Counted from the stretch's first letter, positions 43,932 to 53,152 are shown. The stretch is 64,000 nucleotides of DNA from Pseudomonas gingeri (GCF_013385425.1 NZ_JACAQA010000015.1:172522-236521); one strand, 5' to 3'. The notes: generated by a model from the sequence alone, not told the origin. Program-made: numbers and translations.

Positions 43932-45323
43932 TCACACGATGCCGGTGGCATAGAAGGTGGCGATCACCACGAAGACCGCCACGGTCTTGATCAGGGTAAT
44001 GCAGAAAATATCTTTATAGGCTTCCCGGTGGGTCAGCCCGGTGACGGCCAGCAGGGTGATCACCGCGCCGTTATGGGGCAGGGTGTCCATGCCGCCGCTG
44101 GCCATGGCCGCGACCCGGTGCAGGACTTCCAGCGGGATATTCGCGGCATGGGCGGCGCTGATAAAACTGTCGGACATCGCCGCCAGGGCGATGCTCATGC
44201 CGCCGGAAGCCGAGCCGGTGATCCCGGCCAGCAGGGTGACGGTAATGGCTTCGTTGACCAGCGGATTGGGAATGCTCTTGAGCCAGTCGGCCAGCACCAG
44301 GAAACCCGGCAGCGAGGCGATGACCGCGCCGAAACCGTATTCCGAGGCGGTGTTCATCGCCGCCAGCAGGGCACCGCCCACCGCGCTTTTACTGCCTTCG
44401 GCGAGCTTGCCGCGAATGGTCCGGAAGCCGAAGATCAGGACCATGATGATGCCCACCAACAGAGCGGCCTGCACCGCCCAGATAGCGGTGATCTTGGCGA
44501 TATCGGTCTGTACCGGCGTGGCCATGCCCGCCAGGCTGAGGGTGTGGGTCTTGCCGTACCAGAGCGGAATCCACTGGGTGAACAGCAGGTTCATGATGCC
44601 CACCAGCAACAGTGGCGAGAGGGCGATCCAGGGGTTGGGCAGGCGGATGTCCTCGGCGGTTTCCGGCTCGTTGCGCAGTTCGGTGCCGTAGCCTTCGCCG
44701 GCGCGCTGGGCCTTGTTGCGCTGGCGTTGGAGGAACAGCATGCCGGCGCAGAACACGAAGATCGTGCCGATCAGCCCCAGCCAGGGTGCGGCCCAGGCAG
44801 TGGTATTGAAAAAGGTGCTGGGAATGATGTTCTGGATCTGTGGCGTGCCGGGCAGGGCATCCATGGTGAAGGAGAACGCGCCGAGGGCAATGGTCGCCGG
44901 CATCAGGCGCTTGGGGATATTGCTCTGGCGGAACATCTCGGCGGCGAAGGGGTAGACCGCGAACACCACCACGAACAGCGAGACGCCGCCGTAGGTGAGC
45001 AGGGCGCAGACCAGCACGATCACCAGCATCGCCTGGCGGGTGCCGAACAGGCGGATGGCGGCGGCGACGATGGAGCGCGAGAAACCGGACAGCTCGATCA
45101 GCTTGCCGAATACTGCGCCGAGCAGGAAGACCGGGAAGTAGAGTTTGACGAAACCGACCATCTTTTCCATGAACACCCCGGTAAAGGCGGGGGCGACGGC
45201 GGAAGGGTCGGTGAGCAGGACGGCGCCGAGGGCGGCGATGGGGGCAAACAGGATGACGCTGTAGCCACGGTAGGCGGCCAGCATCAGTAATGCCAGCGCC
45301 GCGAGGGCGATGATCACACTCAT
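43932..45323 (-). CDS. GntP-family permease, probable 3-hydroxybutyrate transporter
   Basis: A 463-residue inner-membrane permease with about 12 hydrophobic segments. Family motifs include ALLTYGGVSLFVVVFAVYP, MDALPGTPQIQNIIP and GMDTLPHNGAVITLL near the C-terminus. The family transports gluconate and other hydroxyacids. Position directly in front of bdhA and behind a sigma-54 activator copies the P. aeruginosa PA2003-PA2005 order, so uptake of D-3-hydroxybutyrate is the likely job. A good sigma-54 promoter lies about 55 bases upstream of its ATG. Confidence 0.88.
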   Translation of the reverse strand: MSVIIALAALALLMLAAYRGYSVILFAPIAALGAVLLTDPSAVAPAFTGVFMEKMVGFVKLYFPVFLLGAVFGKLIELSGFSRSIVAAAIRLFGTRQAMLVIVLVCALLTYGGVSLFVVVFAVYPFAAEMFRQSNIPKRLMPATIALGAFSFTMDALPGTPQIQNIIPSTFFNTTAWAAPWLGLIGTIFVFCAGMLFLQRQRNKAQRAGEGYGTELRNEPETAEDIRLPNPWIALSPLLLVGIMNLLFTQWIPLWYGKTHTLSLAGMATPVQTDIAKITAIWAVQAALLVGIIMVLIFGFRTIRGKLAEGSKSAVGGALLAAMNTASEYGFGAVIASLPGFLVLADWLKSIPNPLVNEAITVTLLAGITGSASGGMSIALAAMSDSFISAAHAANIPLEVLHRVAAMASGGMDTLPHNGAVITLLAVTGLTHREAYKDIFCITLIKTVAVFVVIATFYATGIV

Positions 45324-45378
45324 GGTGTGTCTCCAAATTGTTATTTTTGTAGGTTAGGTCTGAATCTCCTGTGGGGTT

Positions 45379-45394
45379 TGCGAGTTCTGTGCCA
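45379..45394 (-). promoter_or_regulatory. Sigma-54 (RpoN) promoter of the 3-hydroxybutyrate operon
   Basis: On the minus strand the sequence is TGGCACAGAACTCGCA: the -24 TGGCAC is perfect and the -12 TCGCA differs from TTGCA at one base, with the required GG-N10-GC spacing. It lies upstream of the GntP permease gene and next to a gene for a sigma-54 activator. Confidence 0.8.
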
Positions 45395-45444
45395 TTTATT
45401 TAAGTTATTGAAATAAAAGGGATTTATTGTTTTTTTGTAATGAT

Positions 45445-45473
45445 GTCTCATGGGCTTGTCTCTGAAGTGAGAC
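45445..45473 (-). promoter_or_regulatory. Candidate activator binding site (UAS) for the sigma-54 promoter
   Basis: GTCTCA (45445-45450) and TGAGAC (45468-45473) form a dyad about 50-80 bases upstream of the sigma-54 promoter; an inner GTCTC/GAGAC dyad (45458-45473) shares the right arm. A further GTCTC/GAGAC pair occurs at 45650-45675, overlapping the 3' end of the activator gene. Position and repetition fit an enhancer-binding protein site. Confidence 0.5.
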
Positions 45474-45530
45474 GATCTGCCTCTCGAATCGATCGTGAGA
45501 GTGTTCCCCGTTATCAGGGTCGCTGATTTC

Positions 45531-45623
45531 CTGTGGGAGCGGAGCTTGCCCGCGAATGCAGGCGGCGCGGTCTTTCAGGGGGAGCGCGTTATCGTTCTTC
45601 GCGGGCAAGCTCCGCTCCCACAG
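45531..45623. repeat. REP pair (GTGGGAGC type)
   Basis: The arms 45531-45556 and 45598-45623 are exact complements, starting CTGTGGGAGCGGAGCTTGC. It lies between the sigma-54 activator gene and the permease promoter. Confidence 0.92.
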
Positions 45624-45655
45624 GAGAGTATCTCCATATTGGGAATTGTGTCTCG

Positions 45656-47086
45656 CTATTGAGAATGCGAGAGACCCAAGGCAAGCATTTTCTTGTACAG
45701 GGTCGATCTTCCCAGGCCCAGCCTGCTCGCGGCGTCTTCTACCTTTCCGGCACACTGCGCCAACGTCGCCTCGATCAATTGCCGATCAAAACGCTCCCGG
45801 GCCGCGCTGAACGTCTCGTTGCCCAGCGGCTCCATGGTCCGCTCCGGCGGCCGCTGCAACGGTTTGAACGTACCAATCGCCCCACGAATATCCGCCGCAC
45901 TCAACACCTGTGCGTCACTCAACAGCGCCGCCCGCTCCAGCACATTGCGCAACTCGCGGACATTCCCCGGCCAGGCGTGCCGGCCCAGCAACTCCAGGGC
46001 CTCGGCCGCCAGCTCATGATGGCTGCGCAGCTCTTCGAGAATCGCCTCGCTCAACGCCGGCAGATCTTCCAGACGCTCACGCAAAGGCGGCACCTGAATC
46101 GGCAGGACATTGAGCCGGTAATACAAATCCGCGCGAAATTCACCGCGCTGGATCGCCGCCTCAAGGTCAGTGGAGGTAGCGGCGATCACCCGCACATCGC
46201 TGCGCAGCACCTCGTTGGAACCCACCGGCTCGAACTCCTTCTCCTGCAACACCCGCAACAACTTGCTTTGCAGGGGCAACGGCATATCGCCGATCTCATC
46301 GAGAAACAGCGTGCCGCCCTGGGCGATCTGCAGCTTGCCGGGACGGCCCTTGCGATCCGCGCCGGTAAAGGCCCCTGGCGCGGTGCCAAAGAACTCGGCC
46401 TCCAGCAAGGTCTCCGGAATCGCCGCACTGTTGATGCTGACAAAGGCCTTGTGCGCCCGTGGCGAAGCACTGTGGATGGCCTGGGCGAGCAGTTCCTTGC
46501 CGGTGCCGGTTTCCCCCAGCAGCAGGACCGGTGAGTCGCTGCTGGCGCCACGCCGGGCCCGGCGCTTGACCTCCAGGCTCGCGGCGCTGGTGCCGATAAA
46601 ATGGGCAAAGTTGTATTTGGTCTGCCGCGAGCGCAGCAGCGAGCGTGTTGACGCCAACTCGGCCTGCATGCCCTGGTAGCGCTTGAGCACGGGCGACAGG
46701 CTATGCAGCTCGTCGAACAGGGCGAAGCCGATGGCGCCGATCACCGTCCCGGCGGCATCGTGGATCGGCAGGCGCATGACCACCAGAGGCTCCTTGGGGG
46801 TGTCCTGCAGATCCAGCAGGATCGGCTGGCCGGTGCGCACCACCTCGCGCAGCAGGCTGCTCGGGATCACGCTTTCGCAAGCGCGGCCGATGGCTTCGCT
46901 GGCATTGGCCAGGCCGAAACGCCGGGCATAACGCTCGTTCATCCAGACGATATTGGCATCGCGGTCGACGATCACCGTGCCTTCGCTGGATTGCTCGATG
47001 ATTTCGAACAGCGAACGAATCGCCAGCAGGCGAACCTGCTGGTAGTCCTTGAGGCTTTCGGTGTCGGTCATGGCAGGTTCGTCCAT
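45656..47086 (-). CDS. hbcR: Sigma-54-dependent activator (HbcR-like) with PAS domain
   Basis: A 476-residue enhancer-binding protein. The N-terminal PAS-type sensor covers about residues 20-140 (EGTVIVDRDANIVWMNERYA). The AAA+ core has Walker A GETGTGKE, the sigma-54-contacting GAFTGA loop and Walker B GGTLFLDEIGD. A Fis-type HTH ends the protein (KVEDAASRLGLGRSTLYKKM). It lies directly upstream of the permease-bdhA genes that carry a sigma-54 promoter. In P. aeruginosa the gene at this position (PA2005, hbcR) controls 3-hydroxybutyrate use. Start may be ATG 47086 or 47071. It begins 20 bases after the yejF stop, so read-through is possible. Confidence 0.88.
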   Translation of the reverse strand: MDEPAMTDTESLKDYQQVRLLAIRSLFEIIEQSSEGTVIVDRDANIVWMNERYARRFGLANASEAIGRACESVIPSSLLREVVRTGQPILLDLQDTPKEPLVVMRLPIHDAAGTVIGAIGFALFDELHSLSPVLKRYQGMQAELASTRSLLRSRQTKYNFAHFIGTSAASLEVKRRARRGASSDSPVLLLGETGTGKELLAQAIHSASPRAHKAFVSINSAAIPETLLEAEFFGTAPGAFTGADRKGRPGKLQIAQGGTLFLDEIGDMPLPLQSKLLRVLQEKEFEPVGSNEVLRSDVRVIAATSTDLEAAIQRGEFRADLYYRLNVLPIQVPPLRERLEDLPALSEAILEELRSHHELAAEALELLGRHAWPGNVRELRNVLERAALLSDAQVLSAADIRGAIGTFKPLQRPPERTMEPLGNETFSAARERFDRQLIEATLAQCAGKVEDAASRLGLGRSTLYKKMLALGLSHSQ

Positions 47087-47106
47087 TGCCGGCGGGCGGC
47101 GATCGA

Positions 47107-48705
47107 TCAGGTCGGGGTCAGCAGGGTAGCGGCGAGCAGTTCTCGAGTATAGGGATGCTGCGGCTCATCGAACACCGCGCAGGTGGCGCCGTGTTCGACC
47201 ACCTGGCCGTCCTTGATCACGATCAGGTCGTGGGCCAGGGCGCGCACCACCGACAGGTCATGGCTGATAAACAGGTAGGTCAGGCCGTGTTTTTCCTGGA
47301 GATCGCGGAGCAGGGCGACCACCTGTTTCTGCACCGTGCGGTCCAGCGCCGAAGTCGGTTCGTCCAGCAGGATCAGCGCCGGCTTGAGCACCAGGGCGCG
47401 GGCAATGGCGATGCGCTGGCGCTGGCCGCCGGAAAACTCATGGGGATAGCGGTGGCGGCTTTGCGGGTCGAGACCGACTTCCTCCAGTGCCCGGATCACC
47501 AGGGCGTCGCATTCAGCGGGGGTGTTGGCGCAGTGCACCTCCAGGCCCTCGCTGATGATCTGCGCCACCGACATGCGTGGGCTGAGGCTGCCGAACGGAT
47601 CCTGGAAGACCACCTGCATCTGTTTGCGCCAGGGCCGCAGTTGCTTCTGGTTCAGGCCGTCGAGGGCCGTGCCCTGGAAACGGATGCTGCCCTTGGAATC
47701 CAGCAGACGCAGGATCGCCTGGCCGAGGGTCGACTTGCCGGAGCCGGACTCGCCGACAATGCCCAGGGTCTTGCCGCGCTGCACACTGAGACTGATGCCG
47801 TCCACCGCCTGCAGGTATTCCTTGCGTCGGAACAGTCCGCCGCCGACCTGGAAGCGCACGCGCATGCCCTCGGCCTGCAACACCACCTCGTTGTCGTCCA
47901 GCGGCAGTGGCTGGCCCGCCGGCTCGGCGTCCAGCAGCACGCGGCTGTAGGGATGCGCGGGGTGGTTGAACAGGGTTTCGCAGTCCGCCTGTTCGACAAT
48001 TTCCCCGGCCTTCATCACGCAGACCCGCTGGGCGATGCTGCGCACCAGGTTGAGGTCGTGGCTGATCAGCAGCAGCGACATGCCCAGGCGCTGTTGCAGG
48101 GATTTGAGCAGCAGCAGGATCTTGCGCTGCACCGTCACGTCGAGGGCGGTGGTCGGTTCGTCGGCGATCAGCAGCTCCGGCTCGCAGGCCAGGGCCATGG
48201 CGATCATCACCCGCTGGCGTTGCCCGCCGGAGAGTTGATGGGGGTAGGCCTTGAGGCGTTCCCGGGGTTTCTGGATGCCCACCAGTTCCAGCAGTTCGAG
48301 AATCCGTGCCTGGGCCGCCTTGCCGCCCATGCCCTTGTGCAGCAGCAGGGTTTCGCCGATCTGCTTTTCCACGCTGTGCAGCGGGTTGAGGGAGGTCATC
48401 GGTTCCTGGAAGATCATCGCGATGCGGTCGCCACGGATGCTGCGCAAGGTGCCGTCATCGGCCCCCAGCAGTTCCTGGCCGCGATAACGCACGCTGCCGT
48501 CGGCCTGGCAGCCGCTGCGCGGGAGCAGTTGCAGGATCGAGTGCGCGGTGACCGATTTGCCCGAGCCGGACTCGCCCACCAGGGCCAGGCATTCGCCGGC
48601 ACGGATATCCAGGCACAGGTTGCGCACCGCCGGCTGGCCGTTGAAGGCGACGTTGAGCTGGCGGATTTCAATCAGGTTGTCGGTCATCGCGGGCGCCTGG
48701 TTCAT
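47107..48705 (-). CDS. yejF: Peptide ABC transporter double ATPase YejF (NppD)
   Basis: A 532-residue protein with two fused ATPase domains, as in YejF. Each half has a Walker A (VGESGSGKSVTAHS, VGESGSGKSTLGQA), a signature (LSGGQRQRV, FSGGQRQRI) and a Walker B (LLIADEPTTALD, LILLDEPTSALD), plus the oligopeptide-type tail HPYSRVLL / HPYTRELL. ATG 48705 overlaps the yejE stop (ATGA). It energises import of oligopeptides and peptidyl antibiotics; P. aeruginosa calls the system Npp. Confidence 0.92.
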   Translation of the reverse strand: MNQAPAMTDNLIEIRQLNVAFNGQPAVRNLCLDIRAGECLALVGESGSGKSVTAHSILQLLPRSGCQADGSVRYRGQELLGADDGTLRSIRGDRIAMIFQEPMTSLNPLHSVEKQIGETLLLHKGMGGKAAQARILELLELVGIQKPRERLKAYPHQLSGGQRQRVMIAMALACEPELLIADEPTTALDVTVQRKILLLLKSLQQRLGMSLLLISHDLNLVRSIAQRVCVMKAGEIVEQADCETLFNHPAHPYSRVLLDAEPAGQPLPLDDNEVVLQAEGMRVRFQVGGGLFRRKEYLQAVDGISLSVQRGKTLGIVGESGSGKSTLGQAILRLLDSKGSIRFQGTALDGLNQKQLRPWRKQMQVVFQDPFGSLSPRMSVAQIISEGLEVHCANTPAECDALVIRALEEVGLDPQSRHRYPHEFSGGQRQRIAIARALVLKPALILLDEPTSALDRTVQKQVVALLRDLQEKHGLTYLFISHDLSVVRALAHDLIVIKDGQVVEHGATCAVFDEPQHPYTRELLAATLLTPT

Positions 48706-49724
48706 GAGCGGGGGTCGAAGGCATCGCGTAGCGCCTCGCCGATAAACACCAGCAGCGAGAGGATCAGCGCCAGGGTGAAGAAGGCGGTGAAACCGAGCCA
48801 GGGTGCTTGCAGGTTCTGTTTGCCCTGGCCGATCAATTCGCCCAGGGAGGCGCTGCCGGCGGGCATGCCGAAGCCGAGGAAGTCCAGGGCCGTCAGGGTC
48901 GAAATCGCCCCGGTGAGGATAAACGGCAGGTAGCTCAGGGTGGCGTTCATGGCATTGGGCAGGATATGCCGCAGGATGATCTTGCGGTCGGTCAGACCCA
49001 GGGCTCGGGCGGCCTTGACGTATTCCAGGTTGCGCCCACGGAGGAATTCGGCACGTACCACGTCCACCAGGGCCAGCCAGGAAAACAGCGCCATGATGCC
49101 GAGCAACCACCAGAAATTCGGTTCGACGAAGCCGGACAGGATGATCAGCAGGTACAGCACCGGCAGGCCCGACCAGACTTCCAGCAGGCGCTGGCCGAGC
49201 AAGTCGATCCAGCCGCCGTAGTAGCCCTGCAGGGCACCGGCGGCAATACCGATCAGGGCGCTGACGGCGGTCAGGGCAAGGGCGAAGAGAATCGACACTC
49301 GGGCACCGAAGATCACCCGCGCGAGCACGTCCCGGGCCTGGTCGTCGGTGCCCAGCCAGTTCACCGTGGTGGGTGGGCTGGGGGCCGGTTTGTTGAGGTC
49401 ATAGTTGGGCGTGTCGGCACTGAAGGGGATCGGCGGGAACAGCATCCAGCCGCCATCCTTGGTGATCAGCTGGCGTACGTAGTCGCTGCGATAGTCGGCC
49501 TGGAAGGGCAGTTGGCCGCCGAATTCCTGTTCGGTGTAGCGCTTGAACACCGGGAAATACAGCGAGCCCTGGTAGTTGAGCACCAGCGGCTTGTCGTTGG
49601 CGATCAGCTCGCCCCCCAGGCTCAGGACGAACAGCGCGGCGAACAGCCACAGCGACCACCAGCCCCGGCGATTGGCCTTGAAGCGGTCGAGCCGACGCCG
49701 GCTCACGGGCGAGAGTCTGAGCAT
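48702..49724 (-). CDS. yejE: Peptide ABC transporter permease YejE (NppC)
   Basis: A 340-residue DppC-type permease. One membrane segment near residue 25 is followed by a periplasmic insert (about 45-130) that is unusually long and typical of YejE (NYQGSLYFPVFKRYTEQEFGG). Then come the core segments with the EAA-like loop YVKAARALGLTDRKIILRHILPN. Its start overlaps the yejB stop by one base (TGATG) and its stop overlaps the yejF start, so the four yej genes form one tightly coupled operon. Confidence 0.92.
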   Translation of the reverse strand: MLRLSPVSRRRLDRFKANRRGWWSLWLFAALFVLSLGGELIANDKPLVLNYQGSLYFPVFKRYTEQEFGGQLPFQADYRSDYVRQLITKDGGWMLFPPIPFSADTPNYDLNKPAPSPPTTVNWLGTDDQARDVLARVIFGARVSILFALALTAVSALIGIAAGALQGYYGGWIDLLGQRLLEVWSGLPVLYLLIILSGFVEPNFWWLLGIMALFSWLALVDVVRAEFLRGRNLEYVKAARALGLTDRKIILRHILPNAMNATLSYLPFILTGAISTLTALDFLGFGMPAGSASLGELIGQGKQNLQAPWLGFTAFFTLALILSLLVFIGEALRDAFDPRS

Positions 49725-50791
49725 CAGGCATTCCTCGCGGCAAAATCGATACGCGGGTCGACCAGGGTGTAGCAGAGGTCGCCGACCAGTTTTATCAGCA
49801 GGCCGAACAGGGTGAAGATGAACAGCGAACCGAACACCACCGGATAGTCCCGCGACACCGCCGCTTCGTAGCTCATGCGGCCGAGGCCGTCGAGGGAGAA
49901 AATCACCTCGATCAGCAAGGAGCCGGCGAAGAACACGCTGATAAAGGCCTGGGGAATACCCGAGACCACCAGCAACATCGCGTTGCGGAACACATGGCCG
50001 TAGAGCACCCGGCGTTCGCTCAGGCCCTTGGCCCGGGCCGTGACCACGTACTGGCGGGTGATCTCATTGAGAAAGGAGTTCTTGGTCAGTATGGTCAGGG
50101 TGGCGAAGCCGCCGATCACCAGCGAAGTGACCGGCAGCACCAGGTGCCAGAAGTAGTCGGCGATCTTGCCCAGGGTCGACAGCTGGTCGAAGTTTTCCGA
50201 TACCAGTCCACGCACCGGGAACCAGTTCAGCGAGGTGCCGCCGGCGAAGGCGACGATCAACAGCATGGCGAAGAGGAACGCCGGCATGGCGTAGCCGATG
50301 ACGATGGCGGTGCTGCTCCAGACATCGAAGCGGCTGCCGTGGCGGGTCGCCTTGCGGATGCCCAGGGGAATCGACACCAGGTAGGTGATCAGCGTGGCCC
50401 AGAGCCCCAGGGGAATGGTCACCGGCATTTTTTCCAGGATCAGGTCGGTGACCTGGGCACCTCGAAAGAAGCTCTTGCCGAAGTCCAGGCTGGCGTAGTG
50501 CTTGAGCATCAGCCAGAAGCGCTCGGGGGCCGGTTTGTCGAAACCGTACTGGCGCTCGATATCGGCGATCAGCTTGGGGTCCAGGCCACGGCTGGCCCGC
50601 GAGGCGCTTTGCACCGCATCGCCACCACCGCCGAGGGCGCCGGCACCCGCGCCGCCGATGCCCTGCAAGCGGGCGATGGCCTGTTCCACCGGGCCGCCGG
50701 GCGCGGCCTGGACGATGACGAAGTTGACCAGCAGGATCATCATCAGCGTCGGAATGATCAGCAGCAAGCGCCGCAGGGTGTACGCCAGCAT
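49724..50791 (-). CDS. yejB: Peptide ABC transporter permease YejB (NppB)
   Basis: A 355-residue DppB-type permease. ATG 50791 (MLAYTLRRLLLIIPTL) is the family start and overlaps the yejA stop by one base. After the first membrane helix it has a Gly/Ala-rich periplasmic insert (GGAGAGALGGGGDAVQSASR) also seen in YejB relatives, then the binding-protein-dependent permease core with the EAA loop YVVTARAKGLSERRVLYGHVFRN. Confidence 0.92.
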   Translation of the reverse strand: MLAYTLRRLLLIIPTLMMILLVNFVIVQAAPGGPVEQAIARLQGIGGAGAGALGGGGDAVQSASRASRGLDPKLIADIERQYGFDKPAPERFWLMLKHYASLDFGKSFFRGAQVTDLILEKMPVTIPLGLWATLITYLVSIPLGIRKATRHGSRFDVWSSTAIVIGYAMPAFLFAMLLIVAFAGGTSLNWFPVRGLVSENFDQLSTLGKIADYFWHLVLPVTSLVIGGFATLTILTKNSFLNEITRQYVVTARAKGLSERRVLYGHVFRNAMLLVVSGIPQAFISVFFAGSLLIEVIFSLDGLGRMSYEAAVSRDYPVVFGSLFIFTLFGLLIKLVGDLCYTLVDPRIDFAARNA

Positions 50792-52656
50792 CAGTGCTGT
50801 CCTCCGGAACTGCCGCGCTTGATCAGCTCGGCGGTCATCTGTTCGTTGGTCAGCGGGGTCGTGCTGACTTCCCACCAGGTTTCCACGGCGGGGTCATTGC
50901 TGGCCTGCTCCTTGGGGTAACCGAAACGGTTCCACCAGACCGTCGAGGTGCCCGGCGGGTAATAGTTGGGAATCCAGTAGTAGTTCCATTGCAGCACCCG
51001 GTCCAGGGCATGGGCGTAGCTGAGCATCTGCGCCTGGGTATCGGCTTTGATCAGGCCGTTGATCAAGGTGTCCACGGCCGGGTTCTTCAGGGCCATGAAG
51101 TTGCTCGAGCCGGGGTCGTTGGCCGCCGCGGAGCCGAAGTAGTTGTACAGCTCGATGCCCGGCGAGGTGGTGACCGGGTAGCCGCTGACGATCATGTCGT
51201 AGTCGCGGGCCTTGAGGCGGTTGACGTACTGCGAGGCGTCGATGCGGCGGATATCCATGCGGATGCCGATCTGCGCCAGGTTGCGTTTATATGGCAACAG
51301 CAATCGCTCGATACCGTTCTGTGCGTTGAGAAAGGTGAAGGTCAGCGGTTCGCCCTGGGCGTTGACCAGGCGGTCGCCGTCGGGTTTCCAGCCGGCCTGT
51401 TCCAACAGGGCCAGGGCCTTTAGCTGTTTGTCCCGCAGATTGCCGCTGGCGTCGGTTTTCGGCGCTTCGAAGACCTGGGTGAAGACTTCGTCGGGAATCT
51501 GTCCGCGCAGCGGTTCGAGGATCGCCAGTTCCGCCTTGTCGGGCAACTGCCGCGCGGCCAGGGCGGTGTTGGAGAAGAAGCTCTGCTGGCGGATGTACAT
51601 GTTGCGCATCATCTGCCGGTTGCTCCACTCGAAGTCCCAGAGCATGGCCAGGGCTTCGCGCACACGGCGGTCCTGGAACATCGGCTTTTGCAGGTTGAAC
51701 AGATAGCCCTGCGCGGATTGCGGCGCTTCCTGGGCCAGGTGGGCCTTTTGCAGGCGGCCGTCGGTGAGGGCCGGGCTGTCGTAGCCGATGGAATAGCCGG
51801 TGGCGGAAAACTCGCGATTGTAGTCATAGGCGCCGCCGCGCAGGACCTGGCGGGCGACATCGGTGTCGCCGAAGTATTCGAGGGAGAAACGGTCGAAGTT
51901 GTAGAGGCCGCGGCTGACCGGCAGGTCCTTGCCCCACCAGTCGGGGTTGCGCTCGAAGGTGATGCTGCGCCCGGAGTCGATCTTGCTCACCTTGTAGGGG
52001 CCGCTGCCCAGGGGGGCTTCGTAGCCGCCGCCGTCGGCGAAGTCGCGGGTTTTCCACCAGTGTTCCGGCAGCACCGGCAGGCTGGCGATATCCAGTGGCA
52101 GCGAGCGGTTGTCGTTGTTCTTGAAGTCGAAGCGGACCTGGGTCGGTGACTCGACCTCGACGTCTTTCACCGCTTCGAACTGCATGCGGTAGCTGAGGCT
52201 GCCCTGGGTCATCAGCAGGTTGTAGGTGTAGCGCACGTCTTCGGCGGTGATCGGCGTGCCGTCGGCGAAACGGGCCTTGGGGTTCAGGTAGAAGCGCAGG
52301 GACAGGCCGTCATCGCTGCGCTGCATTTTTTCCGCCACCAGGCCATAGACGGTGTAGGGCTCGTCGAGGGAACGCACGGCCAATGGCGAGTAGATCCAGC
52401 CGTCGATCTGGGTGACGCCGGTGCCTTTGTCGACATAGGGCAGGATATGGTCGTACTGGCCGATCTCGATGGCCGAGCGGCGCAGGCTGCCGCCCTTGGG
52501 CGCGCGGGGGTTGGCGTAGTTGAAATGGCTGAAGCCGGCGGGGTATTTGGCCGGTTCGCCGTAGACGGTCAGCGCGTGCTGTGGCGGGGCGGCGTTGGCG
52601 GACAAGCCGGGAAGCAGGGTCAGGGCGGTGAGTAGCAGGGATAGGGCCAGTCGCAT
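50791..52656 (-). CDS. yejA: Peptide ABC transporter binding protein YejA (NppA)
   Basis: A 621-residue family-5 solute-binding protein. The Sec signal MRLALSLLLTALTLLPGLSANA is cleaved before APPQHALTVYGEPAKYP, the usual YejA start; ATG 52656 is chosen for that reason. PRAPKGGSLR and WIYSPLAVRSLDEPYTVYGLVAE are family blocks. Length (about 600) matches YejA rather than DppA (about 530). P. aeruginosa has two adjacent copies (nppA1, nppA2); only one is seen here. The ligands are short peptides and, for Npp, uridyl-peptide antibiotics. Confidence 0.9.
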   Translation of the reverse strand: MRLALSLLLTALTLLPGLSANAAPPQHALTVYGEPAKYPAGFSHFNYANPRAPKGGSLRRSAIEIGQYDHILPYVDKGTGVTQIDGWIYSPLAVRSLDEPYTVYGLVAEKMQRSDDGLSLRFYLNPKARFADGTPITAEDVRYTYNLLMTQGSLSYRMQFEAVKDVEVESPTQVRFDFKNNDNRSLPLDIASLPVLPEHWWKTRDFADGGGYEAPLGSGPYKVSKIDSGRSITFERNPDWWGKDLPVSRGLYNFDRFSLEYFGDTDVARQVLRGGAYDYNREFSATGYSIGYDSPALTDGRLQKAHLAQEAPQSAQGYLFNLQKPMFQDRRVREALAMLWDFEWSNRQMMRNMYIRQQSFFSNTALAARQLPDKAELAILEPLRGQIPDEVFTQVFEAPKTDASGNLRDKQLKALALLEQAGWKPDGDRLVNAQGEPLTFTFLNAQNGIERLLLPYKRNLAQIGIRMDIRRIDASQYVNRLKARDYDMIVSGYPVTTSPGIELYNYFGSAAANDPGSSNFMALKNPAVDTLINGLIKADTQAQMLSYAHALDRVLQWNYYWIPNYYPPGTSTVWWNRFGYPKEQASNDPAVETWWEVSTTPLTNEQMTAELIKRGSSGGQH

Positions 52657-52703
52657 CTTCAGCCTTAGAAGCCGGTTCGGAGTATCAGCAGGAACATGCA
52701 CCA

Positions 52704-52728
52704 TGGCGAGGGGGCAAGCCCCTCGCCA
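52704..52728. repeat. Palindromic REP-like element
   Basis: TGGCGAGGGG and its complement CCCCTCGCCA flank a 5-nt loop. It lies between ppiC and yejA, which share a strand. Confidence 0.75.
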
Positions 52729-52743
52729 CAGAAGCGGGCAGGA

Positions 52744-53025
52744 TCAGTCCTGACGACTGGTCACTTCCAGCAGGTGGTAACCGAACTGGGTTTTCACCGG
52801 GCCTTGCACGGTATTGACCGGGGCGCTGAAGACCACGGTGTCGAACTCCTTGACCATCTGGCCCGGGCCGAACGAGCCCAGGTTGCCGCCGTCGCGGCTG
52901 GACGGGCAGGTGGAGTTCGCTTTGGCGATCTCGGCGAAATCGGCGCCGCCTTCGATCTGGGCCTTGAGTTCGTTGCACTTGGCTTCGCTGGCAACCAGGA
53001 TGTGACGGGCAGTGGCTTTGGCCAT
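52744..53025 (-). CDS. ppiC: Parvulin-type peptidyl-prolyl isomerase PpiC
   Basis: A 93-residue cytoplasmic parvulin. The whole protein is one PPIase domain: ATARHILVASEAKCNELKAQ at the start (His8), GGNLGSFGPGQMVKEFD in the middle and VKTQFGYHLLEVTSR at the end, with the paired histidines and Cys-Asp-type centre of the family. There is no signal peptide. ATG 53025 has AGGAGC nine bases upstream. It is upstream of yejA on the same strand, separated by a palindromic element. Confidence 0.93.
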   Translation of the reverse strand: MAKATARHILVASEAKCNELKAQIEGGADFAEIAKANSTCPSSRDGGNLGSFGPGQMVKEFDTVVFSAPVNTVQGPVKTQFGYHLLEVTSRQD

Positions 53026-53117
53026 GGGGTGATGCTCCTTTCTAGAAAGTGTCGAGATTACCGGAATCAGGCCGGATTTTCCTGGCAAAAGTTCCCGGCG
53101 GCGCGGTGTGTCGGACC

Positions 53118-53147
53118 TGTGGCGAGCGGGCAGGCCTGCTCGCCACA
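53118..53147. repeat. Palindromic REP-like element after the DAHP synthase gene
   Basis: TGTGGCGAGC (53118-53127) and GCTCGCCACA (53138-53147) are exact complements around a 10-base centre. It lies just past the stop of the DAHP synthase gene and may end its transcript. Confidence 0.75.
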
Positions 53148-53152
53148 AGGTT

